Source: JBKJZO01 sp046715235
Lineage (GTDB): Bacteria > Actinomycetota > Actinomycetes > BP-191
DNA length: 25,164 bases
Direction: 5' to 3'
NCBI GenBank assembly: GCA_046715235.1
Contig: JBKJZO010000050.1
Coordinates: 1 to 25,164 of the forward strand
Position 1 is the stretch's first letter, and every line of letters begins with the position of its first letter. Under the pieces are notes generated by a model that worked only from the letters and a program-made list of their open reading frames with translations, was not told where the DNA came from and ran no database searches. The translations under genes were made by a program, and so were the position numbers. Positions 15,623 through 22,740 of the stretch are shown here, one piece after another.

Positions 15623-15916
15623 TCATCGCTCGCGGAAACTTTCGAGTCCGCCCCGGGCTGGCGACCACCGCTCCACCACGCCCGTGACATGCCCCGGCGG
15701 GCGCTGTGAGCGCAACGCGCGCAGCAGCCGCTCACACGAATCCCGCTTGCCTTCGGCAACAACCTCGACCCGGCCGTCGGAGAGGTTGGCCGCGGTGCCC
15801 AGGAGCCCGAACTCGAGGGCCCGGCTCCGGACCCACCAGCGGAAACCCACGCCCTGCACGCGCCCGCTGACCCATGCCGTCAGGCGCACCGGCTCCGAAT
15901 CCGCTTTCTCGTCCAC
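15623..15916 (-). CDS. acyP: Acylphosphatase
   Basis: Acylphosphatase hydrolyses the carboxyl-phosphate bond of acyl phosphates. The 97-residue product contains SGRVQGVGFRWWVRSRALEF (about 17-36), the phosphate-binding loop with its catalytic Arg. The second signature GTAANLSDGRVEVVAEG carries the conserved Asn. The GTG start at 15916 gives MDEKADSEPVRLTAWVSGRV. It is divergent from the ATP-grasp gene and shares a 65-bp spacer with it. In many actinobacteria acyP lies between mutM and smc, as here. Confidence 0.94.
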   Translation of the reverse strand: MDEKADSEPVRLTAWVSGRVQGVGFRWWVRSRALEFGLLGTAANLSDGRVEVVAEGKRDSCERLLRALRSQRPPGHVTGVVERWSPARGGLESFRER

Positions 15917-15981
15917 AGCGGCGGCATCGTACGGCAGTCATGTGCTAGTCATGCCTCCCGGCAGCTGTCGGAGGGAGCCCG

Positions 15982-16845
15982 GTGAGCGACGATCGCGTTC
16001 TCCTGGCGACCTGGGCGGAGCACCCCCAGTTGTACGGCGACGAGCAGCTGGTCTTTCCCGAGCTGGCTCGCCTGGGGGTCCCGGCCGAGGCGGCCGTCTG
16101 GACTGACGAGACCGTCGACTGGGCGGGCGCGCTCGTCGTCGTACGCAACACCTGGGACTACATCAGCCGGTACGACGAGTTCGTCCGCTGGGTCGACCGG
16201 GTCGACCGGGCGGCGACCCTGTGGAACCCGGTCGACGTACTGCTGCAAAACATCGACAAGCGCTATCTCGAAGCGCTGTCGGCCGCCGGGTTGCCGGTGG
16301 TTCCCACTGCGTGGATCGGGCGCGGCGACTCGGCAGACCTGGGCGATGTCCTTGCGGCACGCGGCTGGGCGCGTGCGGTCGTCAAGCCGGCGGTCTCCGC
16401 CGGCGCACGCGACACCATGTTGGTCACCCGCGAGAACACCCAACTCGCCAGGGAGCTCGTGGCGCGGGTGAGCGCCGACCGCGACGTGATGGTGCAGCCC
16501 TACCTCGACTCGGTGGAGGGGTACGGCGAGCGCTCGCTCGTCTACTTCGCCGGCGAGTACTCGCACGCCGTCAGGAAGCCGCCGATGCTCGCCGGCGCAG
16601 CCCCGCTCGACGAGCCAGAACGCGTCGAGTCCACTGCCGACGAGCGCGCGCTGGCCGAGCGAGCCCTCGCCTGGGTGGGGCGCGAATTGCTGTACGCGCG
16701 GGTCGACGTCGCCCGCCTGGACGACGGCACCCAGGTCCTGATGGAGCTCGAGCTGACCGAGCCGCGGCTGTTCCTCCAGCACGACGGCGCGGCGGCCCGG
16801 TTCGCGACGGCGATCGCGGCGAAGGCCCGAGCACTCGGGAAATAG
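15982..16845 (+). CDS. ATP-grasp domain protein (RimK/glutathione-synthetase-like)
   Basis: This 287-residue protein starts at GTG 15982 with GGAGG upstream. The N-terminal part (VLLATWAEHPQLYGDEQLVF, ALVVVRNTWDYISRYDEFVR) resembles the pre-ATP-grasp domain. Then VDVLLQNIDKRYLEALSAAG and LPVVPTAWIG lead into the ATP-grasp fold: RAVVKPAVSAGARDTMLVT, VMVQPYLDSVEGYGERSLVY, and the metal-binding VLMELELTEPRLFLQHDGAA. These fit the uncharacterised RimK-related ligases of actinobacteria. They likely join an amino or carboxyl group to an acyl phosphate, but the substrate is unknown. It reads toward mutM with only 4 bp between the stop codons. Confidence 0.82.
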   Translation: MSDDRVLLATWAEHPQLYGDEQLVFPELARLGVPAEAAVWTDETVDWAGALVVVRNTWDYISRYDEFVRWVDRVDRAATLWNPVDVLLQNIDKRYLEALSAAGLPVVPTAWIGRGDSADLGDVLAARGWARAVVKPAVSAGARDTMLVTRENTQLARELVARVSADRDVMVQPYLDSVEGYGERSLVYFAGEYSHAVRKPPMLAGAAPLDEPERVESTADERALAERALAWVGRELLYARVDVARLDDGTQVLMELELTEPRLFLQHDGAAARFATAIAAKARALGK

Positions 16846-16849
16846 CGAC

Positions 16850-17704
16850 TCAGGACCTAGCGGTGCGCGGCCGCCGTTGGCACTTCGGGCAGTAGAACGT
16901 CGAGCGGTTCATGAAGTGGTCGCGGCGCACCGGCGTACCGCAGCGTGGGCATGGCTCACCCTCCAGGCCGTAGACCGCGAGATGCCGTTCGAACAGCCCG
17001 GACACGCCCTCGGCCGACACGTAGAGCGCGTCGAAACTCGTGCCCCCGGCCGCCAGCGACTCGCTCAGTACCTCCCTGACGGCGACGAGCAGCCGGTCGG
17101 TGTCGGGGCGCCGCATCGTGTCGGTCGCCCTGGCGTAGTGCTGCCGGGCGCGCCACAGGGCCTCGTCGCTGTAGATGTTGCCGATGCCGGAGACCAGCGA
17201 CTGGTCGAGCAGGGCGCGTTTGAGACCTGTCCGCCGGCGGCGCAGCCGGGAGTGGAAATCGTCGTCGTCGAAGTCAGGATCCAGCGGGTCCCGCGCGATG
17301 TGCGCGATGTCGGCGGGAAGTCCCGCGCCTCCTGCCGCGACGAACAGCCCCCCGAAGGTCCGTTGGTCGACGAACCGGAGCTCGCGACCGCCATCGGCGA
17401 ACGTAAAACGGACCCGCAGATGCCTCTCAGCGGGCTTGTCCGGGGGGACGACCAGCAGCTGTCCACTCATCCCCAGGTGCGCGACGAGGGCGTCGCCCGA
17501 GTCGAGCGGCAGCCACAGGTACTTCCCCCGACGGGACGCGGCTTCGACCACCCGACCCTCGAGCAGGGCTCCGAAGTCGCGCTCGCCGGCGGGGTGCCGC
17601 CGAATGGCACGCGGGTCCGCCACCTCGACCCGCTCGATCTGCCGTCCCGTCACGCCTCGCACGAGCCCGAGGCGCACGACCTCGACCTCGGGCAGCTCAG
17701 GCAT
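16850..17704 (-). CDS. mutM: Formamidopyrimidine-DNA glycosylase (MutM/Fpg)
   Basis: MutM removes oxidised purines such as 8-oxoguanine. The 284-residue protein begins with the catalytic MPELPEVEVVRLGLVRGVTG (the Pro after Met is the Schiff-base nucleophile, followed by the conserved Glu). It includes RRGKYLWLPL with the essential Lys, HLGMSGQLLV, and the helix-two-turn-helix ALLDQSLVSGIGNIYSDEAL. The C-terminal zinc finger is CPRCGTPVRRDHFMNRSTFY with CPKCQ, all four Cys present. It is 6 nt downstream of rnc, so co-transcribed with it. Confidence 0.97.
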   Translation of the reverse strand: MPELPEVEVVRLGLVRGVTGRQIERVEVADPRAIRRHPAGERDFGALLEGRVVEAASRRGKYLWLPLDSGDALVAHLGMSGQLLVVPPDKPAERHLRVRFTFADGGRELRFVDQRTFGGLFVAAGGAGLPADIAHIARDPLDPDFDDDDFHSRLRRRRTGLKRALLDQSLVSGIGNIYSDEALWRARQHYARATDTMRRPDTDRLLVAVREVLSESLAAGGTSFDALYVSAEGVSGLFERHLAVYGLEGEPCPRCGTPVRRDHFMNRSTFYCPKCQRRPRTARS

Positions 17705-17710
17705 GCCCGG

Positions 17711-18454
17711 CTAGTTCGGCAGTTGCTCGGTGGCAGCAACGGCGTCCGACGTACCGACGAGCGATCGGTGCTGCAACGCCGTCCACGCCGACTCGGCCGC
17801 GCGCTGCTCGGCTTCCTTCTTGCTCCGGCCATCGCCGGTGCCCATCGGCTGGCCGCTGATGACCGCCGTCGCCTCGAAGTGCTTCTCGTGGTCCGGCCCG
17901 GACTCGGTGACCGCATAGTCGGGTACGCCGAGCAGCTGCGATGCGGTGAGCTCCTGCAGCGAGGTCTTCCAGTCGAGGCTCGCGCCCCTGGTCGCCGACT
18001 CCTCCATCATGTCGTCGAAGAGCCGGTGCACGAGATCGCTGGCGACCAGCAGCCCGCAGTTGAGATAGACCGCGCCGATCAGCGATTCGAGCCCGTCGGC
18101 CAGGATCGACGCCTTGTCACGGCCGCCGGTCGTCTCCTCGCCGCGGCCGAGCAGCAGCCAGTCGCCGAGGCCGAGGTGGCGCGCGACGCTGGCAAGTGCG
18201 TTCATGTTGACGACCGACGCGCGCAGCTTTGCGAGCTGCCCCTCAGGCAGGTCGGGATGGCGCGTGTAGAGATGGTCCGTGACGACAAGCCCCAGGACGG
18301 CGTCGCCGAGGAACTCCAGCCGTTCGTTGGTCGGCAGGCCGCCCCGCTCGTACGCGTAGGAGCGGTGCGTCAGGGCGCGTTCGAGCAGGGAGGCATCGGA
18401 CAGTTCGATTCCGATCGCCCGCTCCACCGGCGTGGGTTCGGTCACGTCGGTCAT
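17711..18454 (-). CDS. rnc: Ribonuclease III
   Basis: RNase III cleaves double-stranded RNA in rRNA and mRNA maturation. The 247-residue product contains the signature PTNERLEFLGDAVLGLVVTD and the catalytic acidic DGLESLIGAVYLNCG, then a C-terminal dsRNA-binding domain (DWKTSLQELTASQLLGVPDY ending GRSKKEAEQRAAESAWTAL). The ATG at 18454 overlaps the plsX stop as ATGA. The order plsX-rnc-mutM is frequent in actinobacteria. Confidence 0.97.
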   Translation of the reverse strand: MTDVTEPTPVERAIGIELSDASLLERALTHRSYAYERGGLPTNERLEFLGDAVLGLVVTDHLYTRHPDLPEGQLAKLRASVVNMNALASVARHLGLGDWLLLGRGEETTGGRDKASILADGLESLIGAVYLNCGLLVASDLVHRLFDDMMEESATRGASLDWKTSLQELTASQLLGVPDYAVTESGPDHEKHFEATAVISGQPMGTGDGRSKKEAEQRAAESAWTALQHRSLVGTSDAVAATEQLPN

Positions 18455-19506
18455 GAGTCGGCCGCCTTCTTCGGACGGTCCGCGGCGCGTCTCTGTGGAC
18501 TCACGGCACCTTCCATAGCGCGGGTGATCGCGCTCACGACCGAGCCCCGCACCGCGTCGGCAGCTACCTCGATGCTCGACGCGAGAGCCCGCGGCGTCGA
18601 CGCTCCGTGCGCCACGACGACGACGCCGTAAACGCCGAGAAGCAGCGCGCCGCCGTGCTGTTCGGGGTCGATGCTCGCGGCCGCCTCGTCGAAGGCCGGA
18701 CGCAGCAGTTCGGCCGCCTGCTGAAGTGCCGGGTCGGCGCCGATCGCGCTCGCGAGGGCGGCAGTGGCCATGGCGACTGCGCCTTCCATGCCTTTGAGTA
18801 GGACGTTGCCGGTGAAACCGTCGGTGACCACGACGTCGGCCCGCCCGCCGGTCGCGACATCACCCCCCTCGACGTTGCCTACGAAGGTCAAGCCCTCAGC
18901 GCGTGAGAGCACGTTGAACGCCTGCTTGCGCAGGTCGTCGCCTTTGCGGGCCTCCTCGCCGATGGACAGCAGACCGACGCGGGGGTGGTCGATGCCGAGC
19001 CGGATCCGCGCGTACTCGGACCCGACTGTTGCCAGCTGCCAGAGCATGTCCGCGCTCGCGTCCGTGCTGGCGCCCGCGTCGAGGAGCACAACGGGACCAG
19101 CCCCAGCCGGTACGACGACGGCCAGGGCCGCGCGCGACATCCCGGGGATGCGGCCCAGCCCGAACAACGCGGCGGCGACCGCGGCGCCGGTCGAACCGGC
19201 CGACACCATCGCGTCGGCCTGACCGTCGCGCACGAGTCGGGCAGCCACCGCGACCGACGAGGCGCTCTTGGCGCGAACGGCCCGGACGCCGTGCTCGTCC
19301 ATACCGATCGCCTCACTGGCGGCGACACGTTCGATCCACTCGCCGCCGGGGCGGCCGGCCAGCAACCGCTCCGCGACGTCAACCGGGCCGACGAGGGTGA
19401 TGCGCAGTCCCGGCTGTTCGTGAACAGCACACAGGGCGCCGTCGACGATGGCCTCCGGGGCACTGTCGCCGCCCATCATGTCGAGGGCAACGCGAACCGG
19501 GCGCAT
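18451..19506 (-). CDS. plsX: Phosphate acyltransferase PlsX
   Basis: PlsX converts acyl-ACP to acyl-phosphate for PlsY in phospholipid synthesis. The start chosen is ATG 19506 (MRPVRVALDMMGGDSAPEAI), which gives 351 residues, the family length, and lies 4 nt after the rpmF stop. The longer open frame to 19548 would overlap rpmF. Conserved parts include VSAGSTGAAVAAALFGLGRI, GSEYARIRLGIDHPRVGLLS and VVVTDGFTGNVLLKGMEGAV. The last 30 residues are variable. rpmF-plsX-rnc co-transcription is very likely. Confidence 0.95.
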   Translation of the reverse strand: MRPVRVALDMMGGDSAPEAIVDGALCAVHEQPGLRITLVGPVDVAERLLAGRPGGEWIERVAASEAIGMDEHGVRAVRAKSASSVAVAARLVRDGQADAMVSAGSTGAAVAAALFGLGRIPGMSRAALAVVVPAGAGPVVLLDAGASTDASADMLWQLATVGSEYARIRLGIDHPRVGLLSIGEEARKGDDLRKQAFNVLSRAEGLTFVGNVEGGDVATGGRADVVVTDGFTGNVLLKGMEGAVAMATAALASAIGADPALQQAAELLRPAFDEAAASIDPEQHGGALLLGVYGVVVVAHGASTPRALASSIEVAADAVRGSVVSAITRAMEGAVSPQRRAADRPKKAADS

Positions 19507-19510
19507 CAGG

Positions 19511-19684
19511 TCAGACGTTGACAACCTGGCGGTCGTTGTAGGTGCCACAGGTCGGGCATGCCACGTGCGGCAGCTTCATCTGCTTGCAGCGCTTACACGT
19601 CGCGAACGACGGCAGCGCCGCCTTCCATTGGGAACGCCGCGACCGCGTGTTGCTGCGAGACATGCGCCTCTTGGGAACTGCCAC
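19511..19684 (-). CDS. rpmF: 50S ribosomal protein L32
   Basis: L32 is a small zinc-ribbon ribosomal protein. The 57 residues read MAVPKRRMSRSNTRSRRSQW then KAALPSFATCKRCKQMKLPH and VACPTCGTYNDRQVVNV. Both CxxC pairs are present, so this is the zinc-binding form rather than the Cys-free paralogue. The GTG start at 19684 follows the DUF177 stop by two nt. The longer open frame to 19768 is not L32-like. Confidence 0.97.
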   Translation of the reverse strand: MAVPKRRMSRSNTRSRRSQWKAALPSFATCKRCKQMKLPHVACPTCGTYNDRQVVNV

Positions 19685-19686
19685 CG

Positions 19687-20250
19687 TTACTCCTGGTTGT
19701 CCTGAGGATCGATCACTTCGGTCAGGGCCGCCCACCGCGGGTCGACCGGGGCCTGAGAATGGCCACAATCAACATCCGCCAGCCTGGCACCGCACTCTGC
19801 ACACAAGCCAGGACAGTCGTCCTGGCACAGCGGCGAGAGCGGCAGCGCCAGCACCACCGCGTCGCGAAGCGTAGGTGTGAGGTCGATGAGATCGCCGACA
19901 AGTCGGCTGACCTCGTCATCCTCCGCTTCGGACTCGGGATAGGCGTACAGCTCTTGCAACTCCACCTCCACGGTGGAGGTGACCGGCTCGAGACAGCGAC
20001 CGCACTCACCTACGAGCGGTGCTGTCACCCGACCGGATACGAGCACGCCCTCCATCACGGATTCGAGCCGCAGATCGAGGTCGAGCTCAGCGCCGGTCGG
20101 CACCCTGATCATGTCGATTCCGAGATAGTCCGGAGCCGGCACCGCACGCTGTACCCGACGCATCGATCCTGGTCGGCGGCCGAGCTCGCGGGTGTCGATG
20201 ACGAGCGGCTGCCGGGGATCGAGACGCGCGGGAGTGCGGTTACCAGACAC
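19687..20250 (-). CDS. DUF177 (YceD-family) protein
   Basis: DUF177/YceD proteins are encoded upstream of rpmF across bacteria, and in some organisms have been linked to rRNA accumulation. The start chosen is GTG 20250, giving 187 residues: ARLDPRQPLVIDTRELGRRP, LRLESVMEGVLVSGRV and GECGRCLEPVTS. A Cys-rich tail includes PLCQDDCPGLCAECGARLAD, likely zinc-binding, and the protein ends with WAALTEV. The reading frame stays open upstream to 20589 through a Clp N-domain remnant, so a 300-residue fusion cannot be excluded. The shorter form matches the family and is preferred. It is followed after 2 nt by rpmF. Confidence 0.9.
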   Translation of the reverse strand: MSGNRTPARLDPRQPLVIDTRELGRRPGSMRRVQRAVPAPDYLGIDMIRVPTGAELDLDLRLESVMEGVLVSGRVTAPLVGECGRCLEPVTSTVEVELQELYAYPESEAEDDEVSRLVGDLIDLTPTLRDAVVLALPLSPLCQDDCPGLCAECGARLADVDCGHSQAPVDPRWAALTEVIDPQDNQE

Positions 20251-20285
20251 GGTCTCACTCAGAACGGGGACACAATCAACGGGCG

Positions 20286-20291
20286 ATCCTA
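20286..20291 (-). promoter_or_regulatory. Possible -10 element of the DUF177-rpmF-plsX-rnc-mutM operon
   Basis: The minus strand reads TAGGAT at plus 20291-20286, which would start transcription near 20279 and give a leader of about 29 nt before GTG 20250. The -35 region is weak. The position at the edge of the Clp N-domain remnant suggests the native operon leader begins here. Confidence 0.4.
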
Positions 20292-20589
20292 CCGGACGCG
20301 CCTCCCCCTCGCGGATCAGGCCGAGCAGTATGTGCTGCGCGCCGATGTAGTTGTGCTTGAGACGCAGCGCTTCGCGCAGCGACAGTTCGAGCATCTGCTT
20401 CGACCTGGGAGACCACCGCGGATGCGACTCGCGCACGCGCTGCCCGCGCCGCACCAACCAACGGCCACGCCGCGCGGGCGGGGGCGCCGTCGTACCCAGG
20501 TGGGCGCCGATACTGGCGAGTACGGCGTCCAGGTCGATGCCGATCGACTTGAGCGCGGCGGCGTCGTCCTGGTCGAGCACACCGGGCAT
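20287..20589 (-). pseudogene. Truncated Clp N-domain (ClpC-repeat-like) gene
   Basis: From ATG 20589 the minus strand reads GVLDQDDAAALKSIGIDLDA, a basic Pro/Arg linker, then PRSKQMLELSLREALRLKHN and YIGAQHILLGLIREGEA. This is the second half of the two-repeat Clp N-terminal domain proteins of actinobacteria, which usually continue for another ~25 residues. The first repeat is missing: a TAG stop closes the frame about 65 nt upstream, next to the foreign plus-strand ORF. The 3' end is spliced in frame to the DUF177 leader. Intact relatives are adaptor-like proteins without the ATPase domain. This copy is probably non-functional, unless it is translated as a fusion with DUF177. Confidence 0.7.
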
Positions 20590-20603
20590 CGGGCTGACCA
20601 GCC

Positions 20604-20879
20604 GTGCGATGCCGGCGCAGACCGAGTAGATGTCCGACTCGGGAGGAATGCGACACCGCTACCAAGCTCCTGTCGCGTGCAATTCATTACGCTGAGAAGA
20701 GCGGCCGCAAGTTATCAGAGAAGGTTAAGCAGAAACTGAGGGAGCTGGTTGCGAACGGGAAGATCACCCTTTCGGATGCCCCTTGGCTTCGCGGCGGGGA
20801 CTTCCCTGGTCTGTTGTCCGCGCTGTCTCTAAGCGACATCAAAAAGATTTGCCGCGACGCGTACGGAGGCTACCGTTAA
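20604..20879 (+). CDS. 5'-truncated ORF resembling the tail of a larger protein (possible toxin domain)
   Basis: I do not recognise this product. The convincing part begins around residue 16 (CDTATKLLSRAIHYAEKSGR, KLSEKVKQKLRELVANGK, then ITLSDAPWLRGGDFPGLLSA and LSLSDIKKICRDAYGGYR). It is a compact helical, Lys-rich domain of about 75 residues. The only start is GTG 20604, which lies antisense within the Clp remnant, so the true N-terminus is likely lost. AT-richer codons (AAA, TTA, ATT) differ from core neighbours and suggest transfer. It is followed at once by a HEAT-repeat gene in an overlapping arrangement. A C-terminal toxin tip left with its immunity gene would fit, but that is inference. 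Confidence 0.5.
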   Translation: MRCRRRPSRCPTREECDTATKLLSRAIHYAEKSGRKLSEKVKQKLRELVANGKITLSDAPWLRGGDFPGLLSALSLSDIKKICRDAYGGYR

Positions 20880-21006
20880 CACCAACGAGGTCGTATCGGC
20901 TACGGTCGCCGAATTTCGCGACAAGACTTCTTATTGGGAGTCGTCGCAGTACGAACGGGTCTCGGACGCCGCTAGGGCAGATCCGTGGGGCGTTGTCTCG
21001 GCAGCT

Positions 21007-21447
21007 ATGGCGCTTCTGCAGGATTCGTCTCCGCGGGTCCAGGAAGTGGCGGCGTGGATGCTGGCGAGTTCGGTCGGCTTCCTTGAGTCCATGGATGAAA
21101 TGAAGACCTGCGAGATCCGCGTGCTGGAGAGCCTGCCCGACAGTGCGGATGACGTGTTGATAGATGCGTTCGCGCATCCGCTTAGCCACCTGTGGATGAG
21201 GATGGACATTGACGAATCCCGCTTGCTCGAGTACTCAAGGCACCCGCACCCTAGCGCTCGCTTGGCCACGGTCCTCCTCGCAGACGAGGTACCTCGTGGG
21301 GCTGCGCGGGCAGCCTTACGTCGGCTGGCGCGGGACCCGGACCACAACGTGCGGTCGGAAGCCCGATTTGAACTCAGGAGGGCCCGCGCGACGAGCCGCG
21401 CCCGACTTGTGGGGAAAATCTTGCGGCGCCCGCCACGACCAATCTGA
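21007..21447 (+). CDS. HEAT-repeat protein (possible immunity protein; N-terminus upstream of the first normal start)
   Basis: The 146 residues from ATG 21007 contain alpha-helical HEAT-like repeats: DSSPRVQEVAAWMLASSVGF, HPSARLATVLLADEVPRGAA and ALRRLARDPDHNVRSEARFE. Plausible protein sequence continues upstream in frame (VAEFRDKTSYWESSQYERVS, DAARADPWGVVSAAM) to a stop at 20830-20832, but without ATG, GTG or TTG. A GGAGG at 20865-20869 lies 5 nt before GTT 20875, as if that codon had been GTG. From there the product would be 190 residues. HEAT proteins are frequent immunity proteins next to toxins; here the role rests on position only. Confidence 0.65.
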   Translation: MALLQDSSPRVQEVAAWMLASSVGFLESMDEMKTCEIRVLESLPDSADDVLIDAFAHPLSHLWMRMDIDESRLLEYSRHPHPSARLATVLLADEVPRGAARAALRRLARDPDHNVRSEARFELRRARATSRARLVGKILRRPPRPI

Positions 21448-21529
21448 CACCGATGGGCGTGAGAAATCGATCGTCGCACAGTCGCCACGCTTGATAGCGA
21501 CGAGCCGTTAATTGGCTCTACGCCACCAA

Positions 21530-21551
21530 CCGTGGTAGCCGGCTACCACGG
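21530..21551. repeat. Perfect 22-bp palindrome
   Basis: The half-site CCGTGGTAGCC (21530-21540) is followed immediately by its exact reverse complement (21541-21551). A centre without spacer favours a dimeric DNA-binding protein or a recombinase site rather than an RNA hairpin. It is 80 bp downstream of the HEAT gene. Confidence 0.8.
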
Positions 21552-21708
21552 GCGATTGCGAAGAGCCGCAAACCGGAGGGATTCGCGGATCTGGAATATG
21601 CCCCTGTTACCAGTAGTCAACGCCGCAGTCCGGGGACGTCGGTCGGCATCGCAACCACCGTTGCCGCGCGATCGTCGCCGTGCCGTGAGGAGTTCGCCGC
21701 ACCGCCTG

Positions 21709-21906
21709 CTACGCCGGGCCTGTGCGTTCTTCCAGGGACCGTTCGAAGGCTCGTAGCCGGGCGAACGCCTCGAGGACCTCGAACGGGTCGTTCGCAAAAC
21801 CGGCGGCAACGCGGCGAGCCTCCGCTTGCAGCGCGGCGACGAACTGATCCTGCGCTGCGACCCTCGCGACTTCACCCGCGTCGATCCGCGGCTCGTCCCC
21901 GTTCTC
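21709..21906 (-). pseudogene. Startless 65-codon coding remnant
   Basis: The minus strand reads ENGDEPRIDAGEVARVAAQD, then QFVAALQAEARRVAAGFAND and PFEVLEAFARLRAFERSLEE, ending at TAG 21711-21709. Residue and codon use are those of a real, acidic helical protein with strong GC3. The frame stays open up to 21987 but contains no ATG, GTG or TTG. A GTG at 21908 sits in another frame and would join this one if one G were added to the GGGG run just downstream. So it is either a frameshifted small gene or a remnant. No family is recognised. Confidence 0.4.
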
Positions 21907-22163
21907 ACCTGAAGTCGTCTCACACGCCCCCTCGTAAAGTCGGTCTCGCGAAAGCCGAGCATGGCAAGTACGCGCGCGGAAAACCGATCAGGACCGCAGG
22001 TTGTGGATACAACGGCGCGCTGGCTTCTCAGTAATTAGCGGGGTCCGCACCGAGGTGTCGGACCTACGCGCTACGGTCCGTTTCGGGCACCAGACGAAGG
22101 GCTGCCGAGCATCAGGACGAGCACGAGGCTGCGGCAGCCGCGATCCCGGAGGGACACCGCGAA

Positions 22164-22631
22164 ATGACGGACGACGCGGCGGACTCGCGAGCGAACGAGG
22201 CAAACGGGGCGCTGTCTCGGGACGAGTCCGGCGCGCACTCGCACGTGCCGCTCGACGCTGATCGTCCGCCGAACAGCGGCTGGGATGACCTGGAACAGCG
22301 TTGGGTTCCAATGGCAGAGGACCAGCAGCGCGACGAGGAGCTTTCCGGAGACGAACTGATGGGGCGGCTGTACCGCCACCTTCGGCCGTATGTCCACGTG
22401 TGGCTCGTCGGGGCCACCGAGGAGGAGTCGAACACTCCCGAGGATCGCGAACGTTGGGCGCGTCTCGCGCTTCGCGTGTGGTCGCAGATTGCCACCGGAC
22501 CCGAGGACCCCGTCGCCCGGGAGTGGTTCATCACCGCGAACCCACTGCTCGATGGCGACACGCCGGTCACCGCAGTACGCAAGGACCGGGAGATCCAGGT
22601 TTTCGCCGCTGCCGCCGCGTTCCGCAAGTGA
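22164..22631 (+). CDS. Protein with MbcA/Xre/ParS-like toxin-binding C-terminus
   Basis: This 155-residue protein starts at ATG 22164 with GGAGGG about 10 nt upstream. The first 60 residues are acidic and probably disordered. The middle (ELMGRLYRHLRPYVHVWLVG) and end (EWFITANPLLDGDTPVTAVR, EIQVFAAAAAF) are structured. The motif W-x-x-x-N-P-x-L-x-G-x-T-P near residues 130-142 is the pattern of the C-terminal domain of MbcA/Xre/ParS antitoxins. No RES/MbcT toxin gene is adjacent, so it would be an orphan or solitary member. A four-nt gap separates it from the next small ORF. The family assignment is moderate; the function is unknown. Confidence 0.6.
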   Translation: MTDDAADSRANEANGALSRDESGAHSHVPLDADRPPNSGWDDLEQRWVPMAEDQQRDEELSGDELMGRLYRHLRPYVHVWLVGATEEESNTPEDRERWARLALRVWSQIATGPEDPVAREWFITANPLLDGDTPVTAVRKDREIQVFAAAAAFRK

Positions 22632-22635
22632 ACGC

Positions 22636-22740
22636 GTGAACGACGACGAGGACGAGGAGACAGCGGAGATCCTTGCCGACGCGGAGACGATGAAGCGCAT
22701 CGAGGAGGCGCAGGCGGAGGTGGCCGCGGGCCGGGCATGA
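22636..22740 (+). pseudogene. Short ORF resembling the tail of a Phd/YefM-type antitoxin
   Basis: Thirty-four residues from GTG 22636: a run of Asp/Glu, then ETAEILADAETMKRIEEAQA and EVAAGRA. The ending resembles the last helix of Phd-family antitoxins, where a phrase like LxDPExxxxIxEAxADIAAGR is common. The DNA-binding N-terminal part is absent and no RelE/Doc toxin follows; a 16-codon ORF (22737-22787) overlapping by ATGA ends early. It is either a degraded antitoxin end or a genuine micro-protein co-expressed with the upstream gene. Confidence 0.45.

Larger units (their letters stand above)
21448..22163. other. Accessory intergenic stretch with few features
   Basis: This 716-bp stretch carries no intact gene that I can support. 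It holds a hairpin (GAGCC 21502-21506 with GGCTC 21514-21518), the 22-bp palindrome at 21530-21551, and the startless coding remnant at 21709-21906. Its last part has a good GGAGGG ribosome site for the gene at 22164. Other long open frames here are Arg/Ser-rich and look like shadow frames. Confidence 0.6.

Noticed and set aside
21520..21531. CCACCA as a tRNA 3' end marking an attachment site
   Set aside because: No T-arm or acceptor-stem partner sequence could be found upstream, so it is probably chance.
21532..21756. 74-codon plus-strand open frame starting in the palindrome
   Set aside because: Arg-rich shadow-like composition, no ribosome site, and its start lies inside the palindrome.
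21543..21962. 139-codon minus-strand open frame
   Set aside because: Arg/Ser-rich composition with no family resemblance; the protein-like signal on this strand lies in a different frame (21709-21906).
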